Source: Arsenophonus sp048493715 (GTDB lineage: Bacteria; Pseudomonadota; Gammaproteobacteria; Enterobacterales; Enterobacteriaceae). From it: a stretch of 64,000 bases of DNA. The notes under the pieces were generated by a model. The model was not told the DNA's origin, did no database searches, and saw only the letters and a program-made list of their open reading frames with translations. The stretch covers positions 1-64,000 of the forward strand of contig JBGDCZ010000004.1 in the NCBI GenBank assembly GCA_048493715.1, given 5' to 3'. The position numbers and the translations under genes are program-made. This document shows positions 27,529-36,227 of this stretch, piece by piece. Within the stretch, counting starts at the first letter, position 1. Each line of letters opens with the position of its first letter.

Positions 27529-28645
27529 TAAACCACCAATTATCGGTACTGAATTAATTTATATGCAAGAAGCCATGCAGAGTGGCAAGTTATATGGTGA
27601 TAGGCACTTTACTAAGCGCTGTGAGCAGTGGTTGGAAAAGCGTTTTCAGTGTCCGAAAGTGTTGCTAACACCTTCTTGTACTGCATCTTTGGAAATGGCG
27701 GCTATTTTGCTTGATATTAAGCCAGGCGATGAAGTCATCATGCCAAGTTTTACCTTTGTTTCCACCGCGAATGCTTTTGTGTTAAGGGGGGCGACGATTG
27801 TATTTATCGATATACGTCCCGATACCATGAATATGGATGAAAATAAGATTGAAGCTGCGATCACGGCCAAAACGCGAGCAATTGTCCCTGTTCACTATGC
27901 TGGTGTGGCCTGTGAAATGGATGTGATTATTGCATTGGCAGAAAAACATCATCTTTATGTTGTAGAAGACGCGGCTCAAGGCGTGATGTCGACTTATAAA
28001 GGTAAAGCGCTTGGCACGATAGGACATATTGGTTGTTATAGTTTTCATGAAACAAAAAATTATTCGTCTGGTGGTGAGGGTGGTGCTATACTCATTAATG
28101 ATCTTTCACTTATTGAGCGAGCAGAAATTGTTCGTGAAAAAGGAACGGATCGCAGTCAGTTTTTTCGTGGTCAAGTTGATAAATATACCTGGCGAGACAT
28201 TGGTTCCAGTTATTTAATGTCAGAGCTACAAGCGGCTTATTTATGGGCACAATTGGAGCAGGCAGATAAAATTAATCAGCGTAGGCTAAATTTATGGAAA
28301 AACTATTATTTGGCTCTTAAGCCTTTAGCTAACATAGGTAAGCTAGATTTACCAATTATATCCCCTAATTTGGCACATAATGCTCATGTGTTCTATATCA
28401 AATTGAAAGATATTGACCAAAGAACAGCGTTCAATAAACATATGCAAGCAGCCAATATTTTGTCCGTATTTCATTATGTCGCTTTACACTCCAGTCCAGC
28501 TGGACACAAATTTGGCCGTTTTCATGGTGATGATTGTTATACGAATAAAGAAAGTGATCGTTTAGTTCGATTACCAATGTTCTATAATCTTACCGATGAA
28601 GAACAGCAACAGGTGATAAAGCAAATCCAATGTTTTTTTGCGTGA
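27515..28645 (+). CDS. wecE: WecE (RffA), dTDP-4-amino-4,6-dideoxygalactose transaminase
   Basis: 376 aa PLP-dependent sugar aminotransferase of the DegT/DnrJ family, using glutamate to aminate dTDP-4-keto-6-deoxyglucose. MIPFNKPPIIGTELIYMQEA start, LTPSCTASLEMAA, VPVHYAGVACEMD, VVEDAAQGVMSTYKG, and PLP-lysine FHETKNYSSGGEGGA. The ATG at 27515 matches the family and overlaps the wecD end by 14 bases. Confidence 0.97.
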   Translation: MIPFNKPPIIGTELIYMQEAMQSGKLYGDRHFTKRCEQWLEKRFQCPKVLLTPSCTASLEMAAILLDIKPGDEVIMPSFTFVSTANAFVLRGATIVFIDIRPDTMNMDENKIEAAITAKTRAIVPVHYAGVACEMDVIIALAEKHHLYVVEDAAQGVMSTYKGKALGTIGHIGCYSFHETKNYSSGGEGGAILINDLSLIERAEIVREKGTDRSQFFRGQVDKYTWRDIGSSYLMSELQAAYLWAQLEQADKINQRRLNLWKNYYLALKPLANIGKLDLPIISPNLAHNAHVFYIKLKDIDQRTAFNKHMQAANILSVFHYVALHSSPAGHKFGRFHGDDCYTNKESDRLVRLPMFYNLTDEEQQQVIKQIQCFFA

Positions 28646-28646
28646 T

Positions 28647-29897
28647 ATGTCATTAGCTAAAGTGTCTATTTGGACAGCGATTTCAACCTTGATAAAAATT
28701 GGTGCAGGGTTAATCGTTATTAAATTATTGGCTGTTTCTTTTGGCCCTAGTGGTGTTGGTCAGGCAGGAAATTTCCGTCAACTGATTACTGTACTTGGTG
28801 TTTTATCAGGTGCAGGGATCTTCAATGGCGTAACCAAATATGTTGCTGAATATCGTCAGACACCAACAAAATTAGGCTCTGTATTAGGTACTTCATCAGC
28901 AATTATTTTGGGCTTTTCAACCTTATTAGCGATTATTTTTTTACTTTCTAGCTCATTTATCAGTCTGGTACTATTTGGTCATACGCATTATCAAACCGTT
29001 ATTTGTGCCTTAGCATTGATACAAATGGGGATCGCTTACGCTAATTATTTTCTGGCCATACTAAAAGGTTACCGTGATGCGAAAGGTAATGCACTATCGA
29101 TTATCATCGGTAGCTTAGCAGGAGTTATTGCTTGCTATATTTGTTTTAGATTAACTGGTTATGAAGGTGCATTAATAGGCTTAGCTTTAGTTCCTGCGTT
29201 GATTGTTGTGCCAGCAGCGTTCATGATTTTACGCCATAACCAACTGATTTGGTTATATTTTAAACCAAAATGGAATGGTGTCATTGGTCATAATTTAGCT
29301 AAATTTACTTTAATGGCGTTAATAACCTCAGTCACGTTGCCGGTTGCCTATATCATGATGAGAAATTTATTGGCTGAGCAATATAGTTGGCATGAAGTCG
29401 GTATTTGGCAGGCAGTGAGTAGTATTTCAGATGCTTATTTACAGTTTATTACCGCATCTTTTACCGTTTATTTGTTGCCAACATTAGCTAAATTGCAGCA
29501 TCGACATGAGATTAGTGCAGAAATTTTTAAAGCTTTGAAATTTGTTTTACCGGCGGTAGCGATAGCTAGTTTTACTGTATGGTTATTACGAGATCTGGCT
29601 ATATGGTTGCTTTTTTCCAATAAGTTTATGGCTATGCGCGATCTTTTTGCCTGGCAGTTGATTGGTGATGTATTGAAAGTAGGCGCTTATGTCTTCGGTT
29701 ATTTAATTATTGCTAAGGTAGCATTACGGTTTTACATTTTAACGGAATTGACTCAATTTGCATTATTAACCGGATTTGCTTATTGGCTAATACCGGCTTA
29801 CGGTGCATTAGGCGCTGCTCAGGCTTATATGGCAACTTATATTGTTTATTTTATGCTTTGTAGTGGCATATTCTATCTTTACCGCAGGCGAAGATGA
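28647..29897 (+). CDS. wzxE: WzxE, ECA lipid III flippase
   Basis: Polytopic MOP-superfamily flippase, 416 aa with about 12 membrane segments, that moves the ECA trisaccharide-lipid (lipid III) to the periplasmic face. Strong family blocks: ANFRQ-like GNFRQLITVLGVLSGAGIFN, KFTLMALITSVTLPVAYIMM, GIWQAVSSISDAYLQFITAS. ATG at 28647 begins one base after the wecE stop. The 3' end overlaps wecF by four bases. Confidence 0.96.
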   Translation: MSLAKVSIWTAISTLIKIGAGLIVIKLLAVSFGPSGVGQAGNFRQLITVLGVLSGAGIFNGVTKYVAEYRQTPTKLGSVLGTSSAIILGFSTLLAIIFLLSSSFISLVLFGHTHYQTVICALALIQMGIAYANYFLAILKGYRDAKGNALSIIIGSLAGVIACYICFRLTGYEGALIGLALVPALIVVPAAFMILRHNQLIWLYFKPKWNGVIGHNLAKFTLMALITSVTLPVAYIMMRNLLAEQYSWHEVGIWQAVSSISDAYLQFITASFTVYLLPTLAKLQHRHEISAEIFKALKFVLPAVAIASFTVWLLRDLAIWLLFSNKFMAMRDLFAWQLIGDVLKVGAYVFGYLIIAKVALRFYILTELTQFALLTGFAYWLIPAYGALGAAQAYMATYIVYFMLCSGIFYLYRRRR

Positions 29898-30976
29898 AAA
29901 CGTTAATCCATGTATTAGGATCTGATATCCCACATCATAACCAGACAGTGTTAGCATTTTTTAATGATGTTTTATCTTCGTCAATACCATCAGAAGAAAA
30001 GAGACAGTTTATGATTGTTAGTCGTGATCTAAATCTAGCATCACGCTATCCACATCTAGACATTAGTCAATTTGGCAATAAAAAAGCAATTGCTAATGTT
30101 ATCGCTAGGCAAGCACAGGCCGATAGAAATTGTCAATTCTTCTTTCATGGCCAGTTTAATGTGTCAATTTGGTTTGCATTATTGCTCGGCAAGATTAGTC
30201 GACAACAATTTTTATGGCATATTTGGGGAGCTGATCTCTATGAAGACTCAGTTTCATTGAAATTTAGATTATTTTATTATTTGCGACGTCTGGCATTTAA
30301 ACGGGTAGGACATGTTTTTGCTACGCGAGGGGATTTAAATTATTTTTCCCAGTTAAATCCAGCTATCCCAACATTTTTGCTCTATTTTCCAACTAAAATG
30401 GATCCAGCTTTAACCGTTTATGAAAAATCAATTAACCAAACGGGTAAAGTAACAATTTTGGTTGGTAACTCAGGCGACAAATCTAATCGACACATTGAAG
30501 TGTTACTGGAGATTAAAAAGCAGTTTGCTAATCAGCCGGTAGAAATTTTTGTTCCAATGGGATATCCTGATAATAATCAAGCCTATATCACAGAAGTTGT
30601 TCAGGCTGCTAAAAATTATTTCCCAAATGGGGAGGTAACAATTATTAAGGAAAAAATTGCTTTTGATGATTATCTCACTTTACTGTGTTGTTGTGATTTA
30701 GGCTACTTTATTTTCAAACGACAACAAGGCATAGGGACATTGTGTTTATTAATTCAGTTTGGGGTTCCTTTTATTATTAGTCGTCAAAATTGCTTTTGGC
30801 AGGATCTTATCGAACAGAATGTACCTTTTCTATTTTATGGTGATGAATTAGATGAACGGCAACTGGATACCATTCGACAAAAAATTATGTTAATGGATAG
30901 AAGCCAGATAGCTTTTTTTAATCCCAATTTTATTCAAGGGTGGCAAGCTGTATTAACATCGATAGGAGGGCAGTAA
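29894..30976 (+). CDS. wecF: WecF (RffT), Fuc4NAc transferase
   Basis: 360 aa, GT56 family. Adds Fuc4NAc to lipid II to complete the ECA trisaccharide lipid III. Begins MKTLIHVLGSDIPHHNQTVL; FLWHIWGADLYED, ILVGNSGDKSNRHIEVL and YFIFKRQQGIGTLCLLIQFG are family-conserved. The ATG lies within the last codons of wzxE (ATGA overlap), and its TAA overlaps the wzyE ATG (TAATG). No membrane segment. Confidence 0.95.
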   Translation: MKTLIHVLGSDIPHHNQTVLAFFNDVLSSSIPSEEKRQFMIVSRDLNLASRYPHLDISQFGNKKAIANVIARQAQADRNCQFFFHGQFNVSIWFALLLGKISRQQFLWHIWGADLYEDSVSLKFRLFYYLRRLAFKRVGHVFATRGDLNYFSQLNPAIPTFLLYFPTKMDPALTVYEKSINQTGKVTILVGNSGDKSNRHIEVLLEIKKQFANQPVEIFVPMGYPDNNQAYITEVVQAAKNYFPNGEVTIIKEKIAFDDYLTLLCCCDLGYFIFKRQQGIGTLCLLIQFGVPFIISRQNCFWQDLIEQNVPFLFYGDELDERQLDTIRQKIMLMDRSQIAFFNPNFIQGWQAVLTSIGGQ

Positions 30977-32313
30977 TGACTTTATTGGAATTTGGTGGCC
31001 TATCGATAGTCTATTTTGTTTCTCTGATATTAATTTTGGCACTAACATATCGAGAATTTCGGCGCGTACGCTTCAATTTTAATATCTTTTTTTCTTTACT
31101 TTATTTACTAACTTTCTACTTTGGTTTCCCATTAACTGGATTACTTGTTTTTAAATTTGACGTTAATGTGGTTCAAACCAATGCATTATTAAATGCTCTA
31201 CTCTCATCTATCAGTTTTTACATCATTTATTATATTGCTTACAAAACCCGTTTAAAAAGTAATGTCCAGCAAACTCAGCAACCTTTATTCACAATGAATG
31301 GGGTGGAAACGAGGCTAACTGGTTTGTTGTTAATGCTTATTGCCGTTATGACAGTGGCTATATTTTTCTTACAAAATGGTTTTTTGTTATTTCGTTTACA
31401 GTCCTATAGCCAGATTTTTTCTAATGAAGTTTCAAGTGTGGCATTAAAGCGTTTTTTTTATTTTTTCATCCCAGCAATGTTAATTGTTTATTTCTTAAAG
31501 CCTAACCAGTATCGCTGGATGTTTTTTCTGTTTAGTACTGTTGCCTTTGGAATATTTACTTATTTGGTTGTGGGCGGAACGCGGGCTAATATTATCATCG
31601 CCTTTGCACTTTTCCTGTTTATCGGCATTGTCCGGGGTTGGATTAATTTATGGATGCTAGCTATGGCTGGTGTTATCAGCATTGTTGGCATGTTCTGGTT
31701 AGCATTAGAGCGTTATGGATTAGATGTTAGTGGTACTGAGGCTTTTTATACTTTTCTCTATTTAACCCGCGATACCTTTTCTCCTTGGGAAAACCTGGCA
31801 TTATTACTCGATAATTATGACAAAATCGAATTCCAGGGATTAGCGCCTATTGTGCGTGATTTTTATGTTTTTATTCCACTTTGGCTATGGCCTGAGCGAC
31901 CAGATATGATATTGAATACAGCCAATTATTTTACTTGGGGAGTGCTTAATAATCACTCTGGTTTAGCCATCTCGCCAACATTAATTGGTTCTTTAGTGGT
32001 TATGGGGGGGGCTGTTTTTATTCCTATCGGTGCAATTGTCGTTGGCTTGATTATTAAATGGTTTGATTGGCTTTATGAAAGGAGCAAAATAGAAACAAGT
32101 CATTATAAAGCAGTTATTCTGCAAGCTTTCTGTTTTGGCGCTATTTTTAATATTATTGTCCTTGTCCGTGAGGGTGTGGATTCTTTCGTATCACGAGTGG
32201 TGTTTTTTGGTTTGGTATTTGTACTCTGTCTGTTTATTGCTAAACTTGTCTATTGGTTATTTGCTAAAGCAGGCTTAATTCGAATATATACCAAGAATTA
32301 TTGTAAAAAGTAG
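30976..32313 (+). CDS. wzyE: WzyE, ECA polymerase
   Basis: 445-aa polytopic membrane protein (about 11 segments) that polymerises ECA repeat units in the periplasm. Start MTLLEFGGLSIVYFV chosen because it matches the family and overlaps the wecF stop. Conserved EFRRVRFNFNIFFSLLYLLT, YKTRLKSN, LALERYGLDVSGTEAFYTFL and VREGVDSFVSRVVFF. A run of seven G at about 32006 is read in frame. Confidence 0.95.
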   Translation: MTLLEFGGLSIVYFVSLILILALTYREFRRVRFNFNIFFSLLYLLTFYFGFPLTGLLVFKFDVNVVQTNALLNALLSSISFYIIYYIAYKTRLKSNVQQTQQPLFTMNGVETRLTGLLLMLIAVMTVAIFFLQNGFLLFRLQSYSQIFSNEVSSVALKRFFYFFIPAMLIVYFLKPNQYRWMFFLFSTVAFGIFTYLVVGGTRANIIIAFALFLFIGIVRGWINLWMLAMAGVISIVGMFWLALERYGLDVSGTEAFYTFLYLTRDTFSPWENLALLLDNYDKIEFQGLAPIVRDFYVFIPLWLWPERPDMILNTANYFTWGVLNNHSGLAISPTLIGSLVVMGGAVFIPIGAIVVGLIIKWFDWLYERSKIETSHYKAVILQAFCFGAIFNIIVLVREGVDSFVSRVVFFGLVFVLCLFIAKLVYWLFAKAGLIRIYTKNYCKK

Positions 32314-32341
32314 CCTAAATAATAGCTTACTGGAGTAATGT

Positions 32342-33079
32342 ATGAAGCAGCAAGTGATTACGAAATATGATATTCGAGGTCATCTTATTTGGGGTTTCCT
32401 TGATATGACCCATTTCATCAATTATCTGTTTGCGGATCAACAGATTAAACATGGAACATTAGTGGCTATCAATGCGGAAAAAATTCTAACTGCAGAGCAA
32501 GATCCTGACTTAAATACACTGTTAGCTGATGCGGAATATCTCTATGCAGACGGCATTAGTATCGTCAGAGCGATTCGACATAAATATCTGTCAGCAAAAG
32601 TTTCTCGCATTGCTGGTGCTGATTTGTGGGAAGCCTTAATGGAAATCGCAGGTCAGAAGACTGTACCTGTATTTCTGGTTGGTGGAAAAGCGGAAATTCT
32701 TAAGCAAACAGAAAATAAACTGCGTACTCAATGGCAGGTGAATATTGTTGGTAGTCAGGATGGTTACTTTAAGCCTGAACAGCGTGAAAAATTATTTGAA
32801 CGCATCAAAGCTAGTGGGGCGCAAATTGTCACAGTAGCCATGGGGTCACCAAAGCAAGAAATTTTTATCCGTGATTGTCGACAAATTTATCCAGAAGCAC
32901 TTTATATGGGAATAGGTGGTACTTATGATGTTTTTACCGGCCGTATAAAACGCGCCCCTAAATTGTGGCAACAATTGGGATTGGAGTGGTTATATCGATT
33001 GCTTACTCAGCCGAACCGCATCAAACGACAGATAAAGTTATTACGCTTTCTCGGTTATTATTATGGTGGCAAACTTTAG
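32342..33079 (+). CDS. wecG: WecG (RffM), UDP-ManNAcA transferase
   Basis: 245 aa, GT26 (WecG/TagA/CpsF) family. Adds ManNAcA to GlcNAc-pyrophosphoryl-undecaprenol to give lipid II. Conserved LVAINAEKILTAEQDPDL, ADGISIVRAI, RIAGADLWEALME, and GSPKQEIFIRDCRQIYPEAL. Last gene of the ECA operon; its stop codon lies inside the left arm of a terminator hairpin. Confidence 0.96.
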   Translation: MKQQVITKYDIRGHLIWGFLDMTHFINYLFADQQIKHGTLVAINAEKILTAEQDPDLNTLLADAEYLYADGISIVRAIRHKYLSAKVSRIAGADLWEALMEIAGQKTVPVFLVGGKAEILKQTENKLRTQWQVNIVGSQDGYFKPEQREKLFERIKASGAQIVTVAMGSPKQEIFIRDCRQIYPEALYMGIGGTYDVFTGRIKRAPKLWQQLGLEWLYRLLTQPNRIKRQIKLLRFLGYYYGGKL

Positions 33080-33098
33080 TCTTGGTTTAAAGTTTTTT
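33071..33098 (+). terminator. ECA operon terminator overlapping wecG stop
   Basis: Inverted repeat AAACTTTA (33071-33078) / TAAAGTTT (33088-33095) with a 9-base loop and a T-run to 33098. The left arm includes the last codons of wecG. Confidence 0.7.
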
Positions 33099-33356
33099 CT
33101 ATCACTATGCTCGAACAGAGTTAACCTGGTAATAAACTGTCAATTTTATCTGCTAGATCTTCTTTAAAATAGAGTTTATTAGTTTACAAGTGTTTTTTCA
33201 TTGTTGAGCTATTAGCGCTATTTTTTTCATTGCATTGGTAAATTTTTATTTCGTTATTATTGAATAACATGTTTTTATTACGGGCATTATTATCTATCAT
33301 TTTGACCATGAAGGTCATATGGTATTAAGTTATTATTGAAAGGGCAGGCAATTGCT

Positions 33357-34733
33357 ATGGGAAAACCGGAACAAGGTCTCAGTCGTGGTCTTGAAGCGAG
33401 GCATATTGAACTTATTGCATTAGGTGGAACAATTGGTGTTGGTTTATTTATGGGTTCAGCCAGCACCTTAAAATGGGCCGGACCTTCTGTATTATTGGCT
33501 TATATTGTTGCTGGATTGTTTGTTTTTTTTATTATGCGCTCAATGGGCGAGATGTTGTTTCTTGAACCTGTTACTGGCGCATTTGCTTCTTTTGGTTATA
33601 AATATTTAAGCCCTTATTGGGGATGTTTAACTGCTTGGGGCTATTGGTTCATGTGGGTTGCGGTTGGTATATCTGAGATCATAGCGATTGGTGTCTATGC
33701 TGAATTCTGGTTTCCTCAGGTTCCACAGTGGGTTTTTGCATTGATTGCCGTTGTATTAGTTGCATTAGCTAATCTGACAGCAGTGCGTTTGTATGGTGAA
33801 TTGGAATTCTGGTTTGCTATGATCAAGGTTACCACAATTATTGTCATGATCTTGATTGGATTAGGTCTGATTTTTGTTGGTATTGGAAATAATTTTGTAC
33901 CGATTGGTTTAACCAACTTGACTGATCATGGCGGATTTTTTGCTGGCGGTTGGCAAGGATTTTTATTTGTTCTTTGTATTGTTGTGGCATCTTATCAAGG
34001 CGTTGAATTGGTTGGTATAACCGCTGGAGAAGCAAAAAATCCTAAATTTATGTTAAAAAAAGCAATTAATAATGTTTTATGGAGAATTTTAATTTTTTAT
34101 GTCGGTGCTATTTTTATTGTTGTGACTTTATTTCCTTGGACTGAGATTGGCCAAAATGGAAGTCCGTTTGTGCTAATGTTTGCCAAGGTAGGCATTATAT
34201 CGGCAGCAGCGGTGATTAATTTTGTCGTACTTACAGCGGCATTATCAGGCTGTAATAGCGGCATGTATAGTGGCGGGCGTATGATTTATGCTTTAGCGCA
34301 AAATGGTCAATTGCCAAAATCTTTATTGAAGGTAACCACAAATGGTGTGCCGGCAAGATGCATTATGCTAACAATTTTGTGTCTTGTTGTTGGCTCAGGC
34401 CTTAACTATATTATCCCTGATCCACAAGCAGTCTTTGTTTATGTTTATAGTGCCAGCGTATTGCCTGGAATGGTGCCCTGGTTTGTTATTTTGTTGAGTC
34501 AATTACGTTTTCGGCAAGTACATCAACAGCAATTAGCACAGCATACTTTCAAGTCAGTATTGTTTCCTTATGTTAATTATTTGACGTTACTTTTTTTGGG
34601 GTGTGTTCTTATTGGCATGGCAATTAATCCAGATACCCGTTTATCATTAATTGTTGGTGGCGTGTTTTTATTGATAGTTTCTGTGATCTATTTTTTAAAC
34701 CATATTTTCCGGCATAAATCGTTGGCAAAGTGA
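33357..34733 (+). CDS. yifK: YifK (ThrP), AAT-family amino acid permease
   Basis: 458 aa, 12 membrane segments, APC superfamily. E. coli YifK/ThrP is reported as a threonine/serine proton symporter. Signature GLEARHIELIALGGTIGVGL at the N-terminus, KWAGPSVLLAYIVAGLFVFF, GITAGEAKNPKFMLKKAI and NFVVLTAALSGCNSGMYSGG. I choose ATG 33357, with GGGCAGG upstream, over a TTG at 33336. In a strain that has lost isoleucine synthesis from threonine, an intact uptake system is worth noting. It lies between wecG and the tRNA cluster, as in E. coli. Confidence 0.93.
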   Translation: MGKPEQGLSRGLEARHIELIALGGTIGVGLFMGSASTLKWAGPSVLLAYIVAGLFVFFIMRSMGEMLFLEPVTGAFASFGYKYLSPYWGCLTAWGYWFMWVAVGISEIIAIGVYAEFWFPQVPQWVFALIAVVLVALANLTAVRLYGELEFWFAMIKVTTIIVMILIGLGLIFVGIGNNFVPIGLTNLTDHGGFFAGGWQGFLFVLCIVVASYQGVELVGITAGEAKNPKFMLKKAINNVLWRILIFYVGAIFIVVTLFPWTEIGQNGSPFVLMFAKVGIISAAAVINFVVLTAALSGCNSGMYSGGRMIYALAQNGQLPKSLLKVTTNGVPARCIMLTILCLVVGSGLNYIIPDPQAVFVYVYSASVLPGMVPWFVILLSQLRFRQVHQQQLAQHTFKSVLFPYVNYLTLLFLGCVLIGMAINPDTRLSLIVGGVFLLIVSVIYFLNHIFRHKSLAK

Positions 34734-34886
34734 TTAAAGATAGTGTGTTTAACCGGCTAAAAAACGATGAGACGGTTGCTTTTGTGATAAAAGTGGATAA
34801 AGCATAAGCAAATAACCTTTATATTTAAAAAATCACTGGACAGCATGCTATTAAATCCGTACTATCCTCACCCGCAACGGCGTTAA

Positions 34887-34963
<77 letters not shown>

Positions 34964-35035
34964 TTTATTGCGTGTTCTGCTACGGTGTAGTACGTTGATG
35001 TAGTATATAATAAACTGAATTTTAAAGATTTTTAT

Positions 35036-35112
35036 GGTGGCTATAGCTCAGTTGGTAGAGCCCCGGATTGTGATTCCGGTTGTCGTGGGTTCGAATCCCA
35101 TTAGTCACCCCA
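35036..35112 (+). tRNA. hisR: tRNA-His (GTG)
   Basis: 77 bases including the extra 5' G typical of tRNA-His (G-1 opposite C73). Anticodon GTG at 35070-35072; encoded CCA at 35110-35112. One G-U pair in the acceptor stem. Confidence 0.96.
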
Positions 35113-35131
35113 TATTTGCTTTATGTAGTTT

Positions 35132-35218
35132 GCGAGGGTGGCGGAATTGGTAGACGCACTAGCTTCAGGTGTTAGTATCCTTATGGATGTGGGGGTTCAA
35201 GTCCCCCCTTTCGCACCA
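35132..35218 (+). tRNA. leuT: tRNA-Leu (CAG)
   Basis: 87-base type II tRNA with a long variable arm. Anticodon CAG at 35166-35168; encoded CCA at 35216-35218. The acceptor stem has two consecutive G-U pairs (GCGAGGG/CTTTCGC), weaker than in E. coli. Confidence 0.95.
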
Positions 35219-35285
35219 TAAATATAAATAAGTGTTAAAAATTACATAAACCAACATCATTAAAATTGAAAGATTGTTTTATTTT

Positions 35286-35362
35286 CGGCGAGTAGCGCAG
35301 CCTGGTAGCGCAACTGGTTTGGGACCAGTGGGTCGGAGGTTCGAATCCTCTCTCGCCGACCA
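35286..35362 (+). tRNA. proM: tRNA-Pro (TGG)
   Basis: 77 bases; acceptor CGGCGAG/CTCGCCG, anticodon TGG at 35320-35322, CCA at 35360-35362. Last of the four-tRNA cluster, followed by a terminator. Confidence 0.96.
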
Positions 35363-35372
35363 AATTTTAAAG

Positions 35373-35402
35373 AAACCCTGCAACTTATTGCAGGGTTTTT
35401 TG
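35373..35402 (+). terminator. terminator of the tRNA cluster
   Basis: 11-bp stem AAACCCTGCAA (35373-35383) / TTGCAGGGTTT (35388-35398), CTTA loop, followed by a T-run. Confidence 0.93.
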
Positions 35403-35582
35403 TTTGCATATTATTATATTCTGCTAATCAAATTCTGGTGATTAAATCAATTTATACTATTGCTCGATAGCCAAGTTTTATCGTTATTGTTATAGTGGAA
35501 AATAGCATAATTGTATTTAATATGTTGTTTTTTATATCCTTATAAGATTTTGCCGTGTTTTGACAACGAAGCTAATAATTGT

Positions 35583-35600
35583 TGTCTCAATATAGAGACA
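35583..35600. promoter_or_regulatory. GlrR-type binding site 1
   Basis: TGTC-N10-GACA, matching the published GlrR site in glmY promoters, inside the palindrome TGTCTC/GAGACA. It lies about 220 bases upstream of the sigma-54 promoter of glmZ, a normal distance for an enhancer-binding protein. Confidence 0.75.
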
Positions 35601-35645
35601 TTTTATTTTATGAAAAATAAAGAAAAAATATAAATATTGCTATAA

Positions 35646-35663
35646 CGTCTCTAATGAGAGACA
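35646..35663. promoter_or_regulatory. GlrR-type binding site 2
   Basis: CGTC-N10-GACA, one mismatch from the GlrR consensus, within GTCTCT-AATG-AGAGAC. 63 bases after site 1, that is six helical turns, so the two sites would face the same side of the DNA. Confidence 0.7.
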
Positions 35664-35800
35664 GTTTAGCAATAGCCATCGTGGGTTTTTGCAATTAAAA
35701 TAAATAAAAATGTTTTGCTAACCGACAAACAGTGGTTAATTGGTTAATATTCTGCCATGACTGTAATAAACAGATTGTCTTTGAGTAAAAAAATAGTATT

Positions 35801-35816
35801 TGGTATGAGTTATGCA
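35801..35816 (+). promoter_or_regulatory. sigma-54 promoter of glmZ
   Basis: TGGTATGAGTTATGCA has the invariant GG (35802-35803) and GC (35814-35815) exactly ten bases apart, the -24/-12 arrangement of RpoN promoters. The predicted RNA start at 35829 is 14 bases after the GC. Confidence 0.75.
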
Positions 35817-35828
35817 TTAGCGTAGAGA

Positions 35829-36030
35829 GTAGATTCTCATCCGGCTTCTTCTTATTGATAGTTTTCAGCATCCCCTAAACTATAGGATGATGCAAGCCAA
35901 TTGAATGTGCCTATTGTCCACGTTATCGATGCAATACTATACATCACCAACCGGACGCAACGTTGAGTGAGGCACTATCCGTCTGTAGACCTGATTGTAT
36001 TTTGACACCTATCTTTTTGATAGGTGTTTT
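35829..36030 (+). ncRNA. glmZ: GlmZ small RNA
   Basis: About 202 nt. Three points support GlmZ: the position between the tRNA-Pro cluster and hemY, as in E. coli (there with aslBA in between); a 5' end GTAGATTCTCATCC resembling the E. coli GlmZ start; and the near-identical segment GCAACGTTGAGTGAGGCAC at 35957-35975, the region that pairs with the glmS leader. It ends with a strong terminator. GlmZ with Hfq activates translation of glmS (glucosamine-6-phosphate synthase), so it feeds amino-sugar supply for the cell wall and for ECA. Confidence 0.88.
36005..36030 (+). terminator. glmZ intrinsic terminator
   Basis: 9-bp stem ACACCTATC (36005-36013) / GATAGGTGT (36019-36027), loop of five T, T-run after. 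Confidence 0.92.
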
Positions 36031-36227
36031 TCATTTTGCTGATTATTTAACAAAGTTAAAAATTTTATCTGATGATGATTTTTAAGCCAGCGAAATGATT
36101 AGATAACCATTATAATGGCTATTCAATCTTGTATCATCCTGCGAAGTAAAATTAATAGATAAAAGTAAAGGTCTCAGAAAGTTAGAGGCAATGTAAAAAA
36201 TTAGTAAAATCGCAAAAAAGATGGTAA

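Larger units (their letters stand above)
35403..35828. other. glmZ upstream regulatory region
   Basis: About 425 AT-rich bases between the tRNA terminator and glmZ. No gene. It contains two GlrR-type palindromes (35583-35600, 35646-35663) and a sigma-54 promoter (35801-35816), each described separately. Confidence 0.7.
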
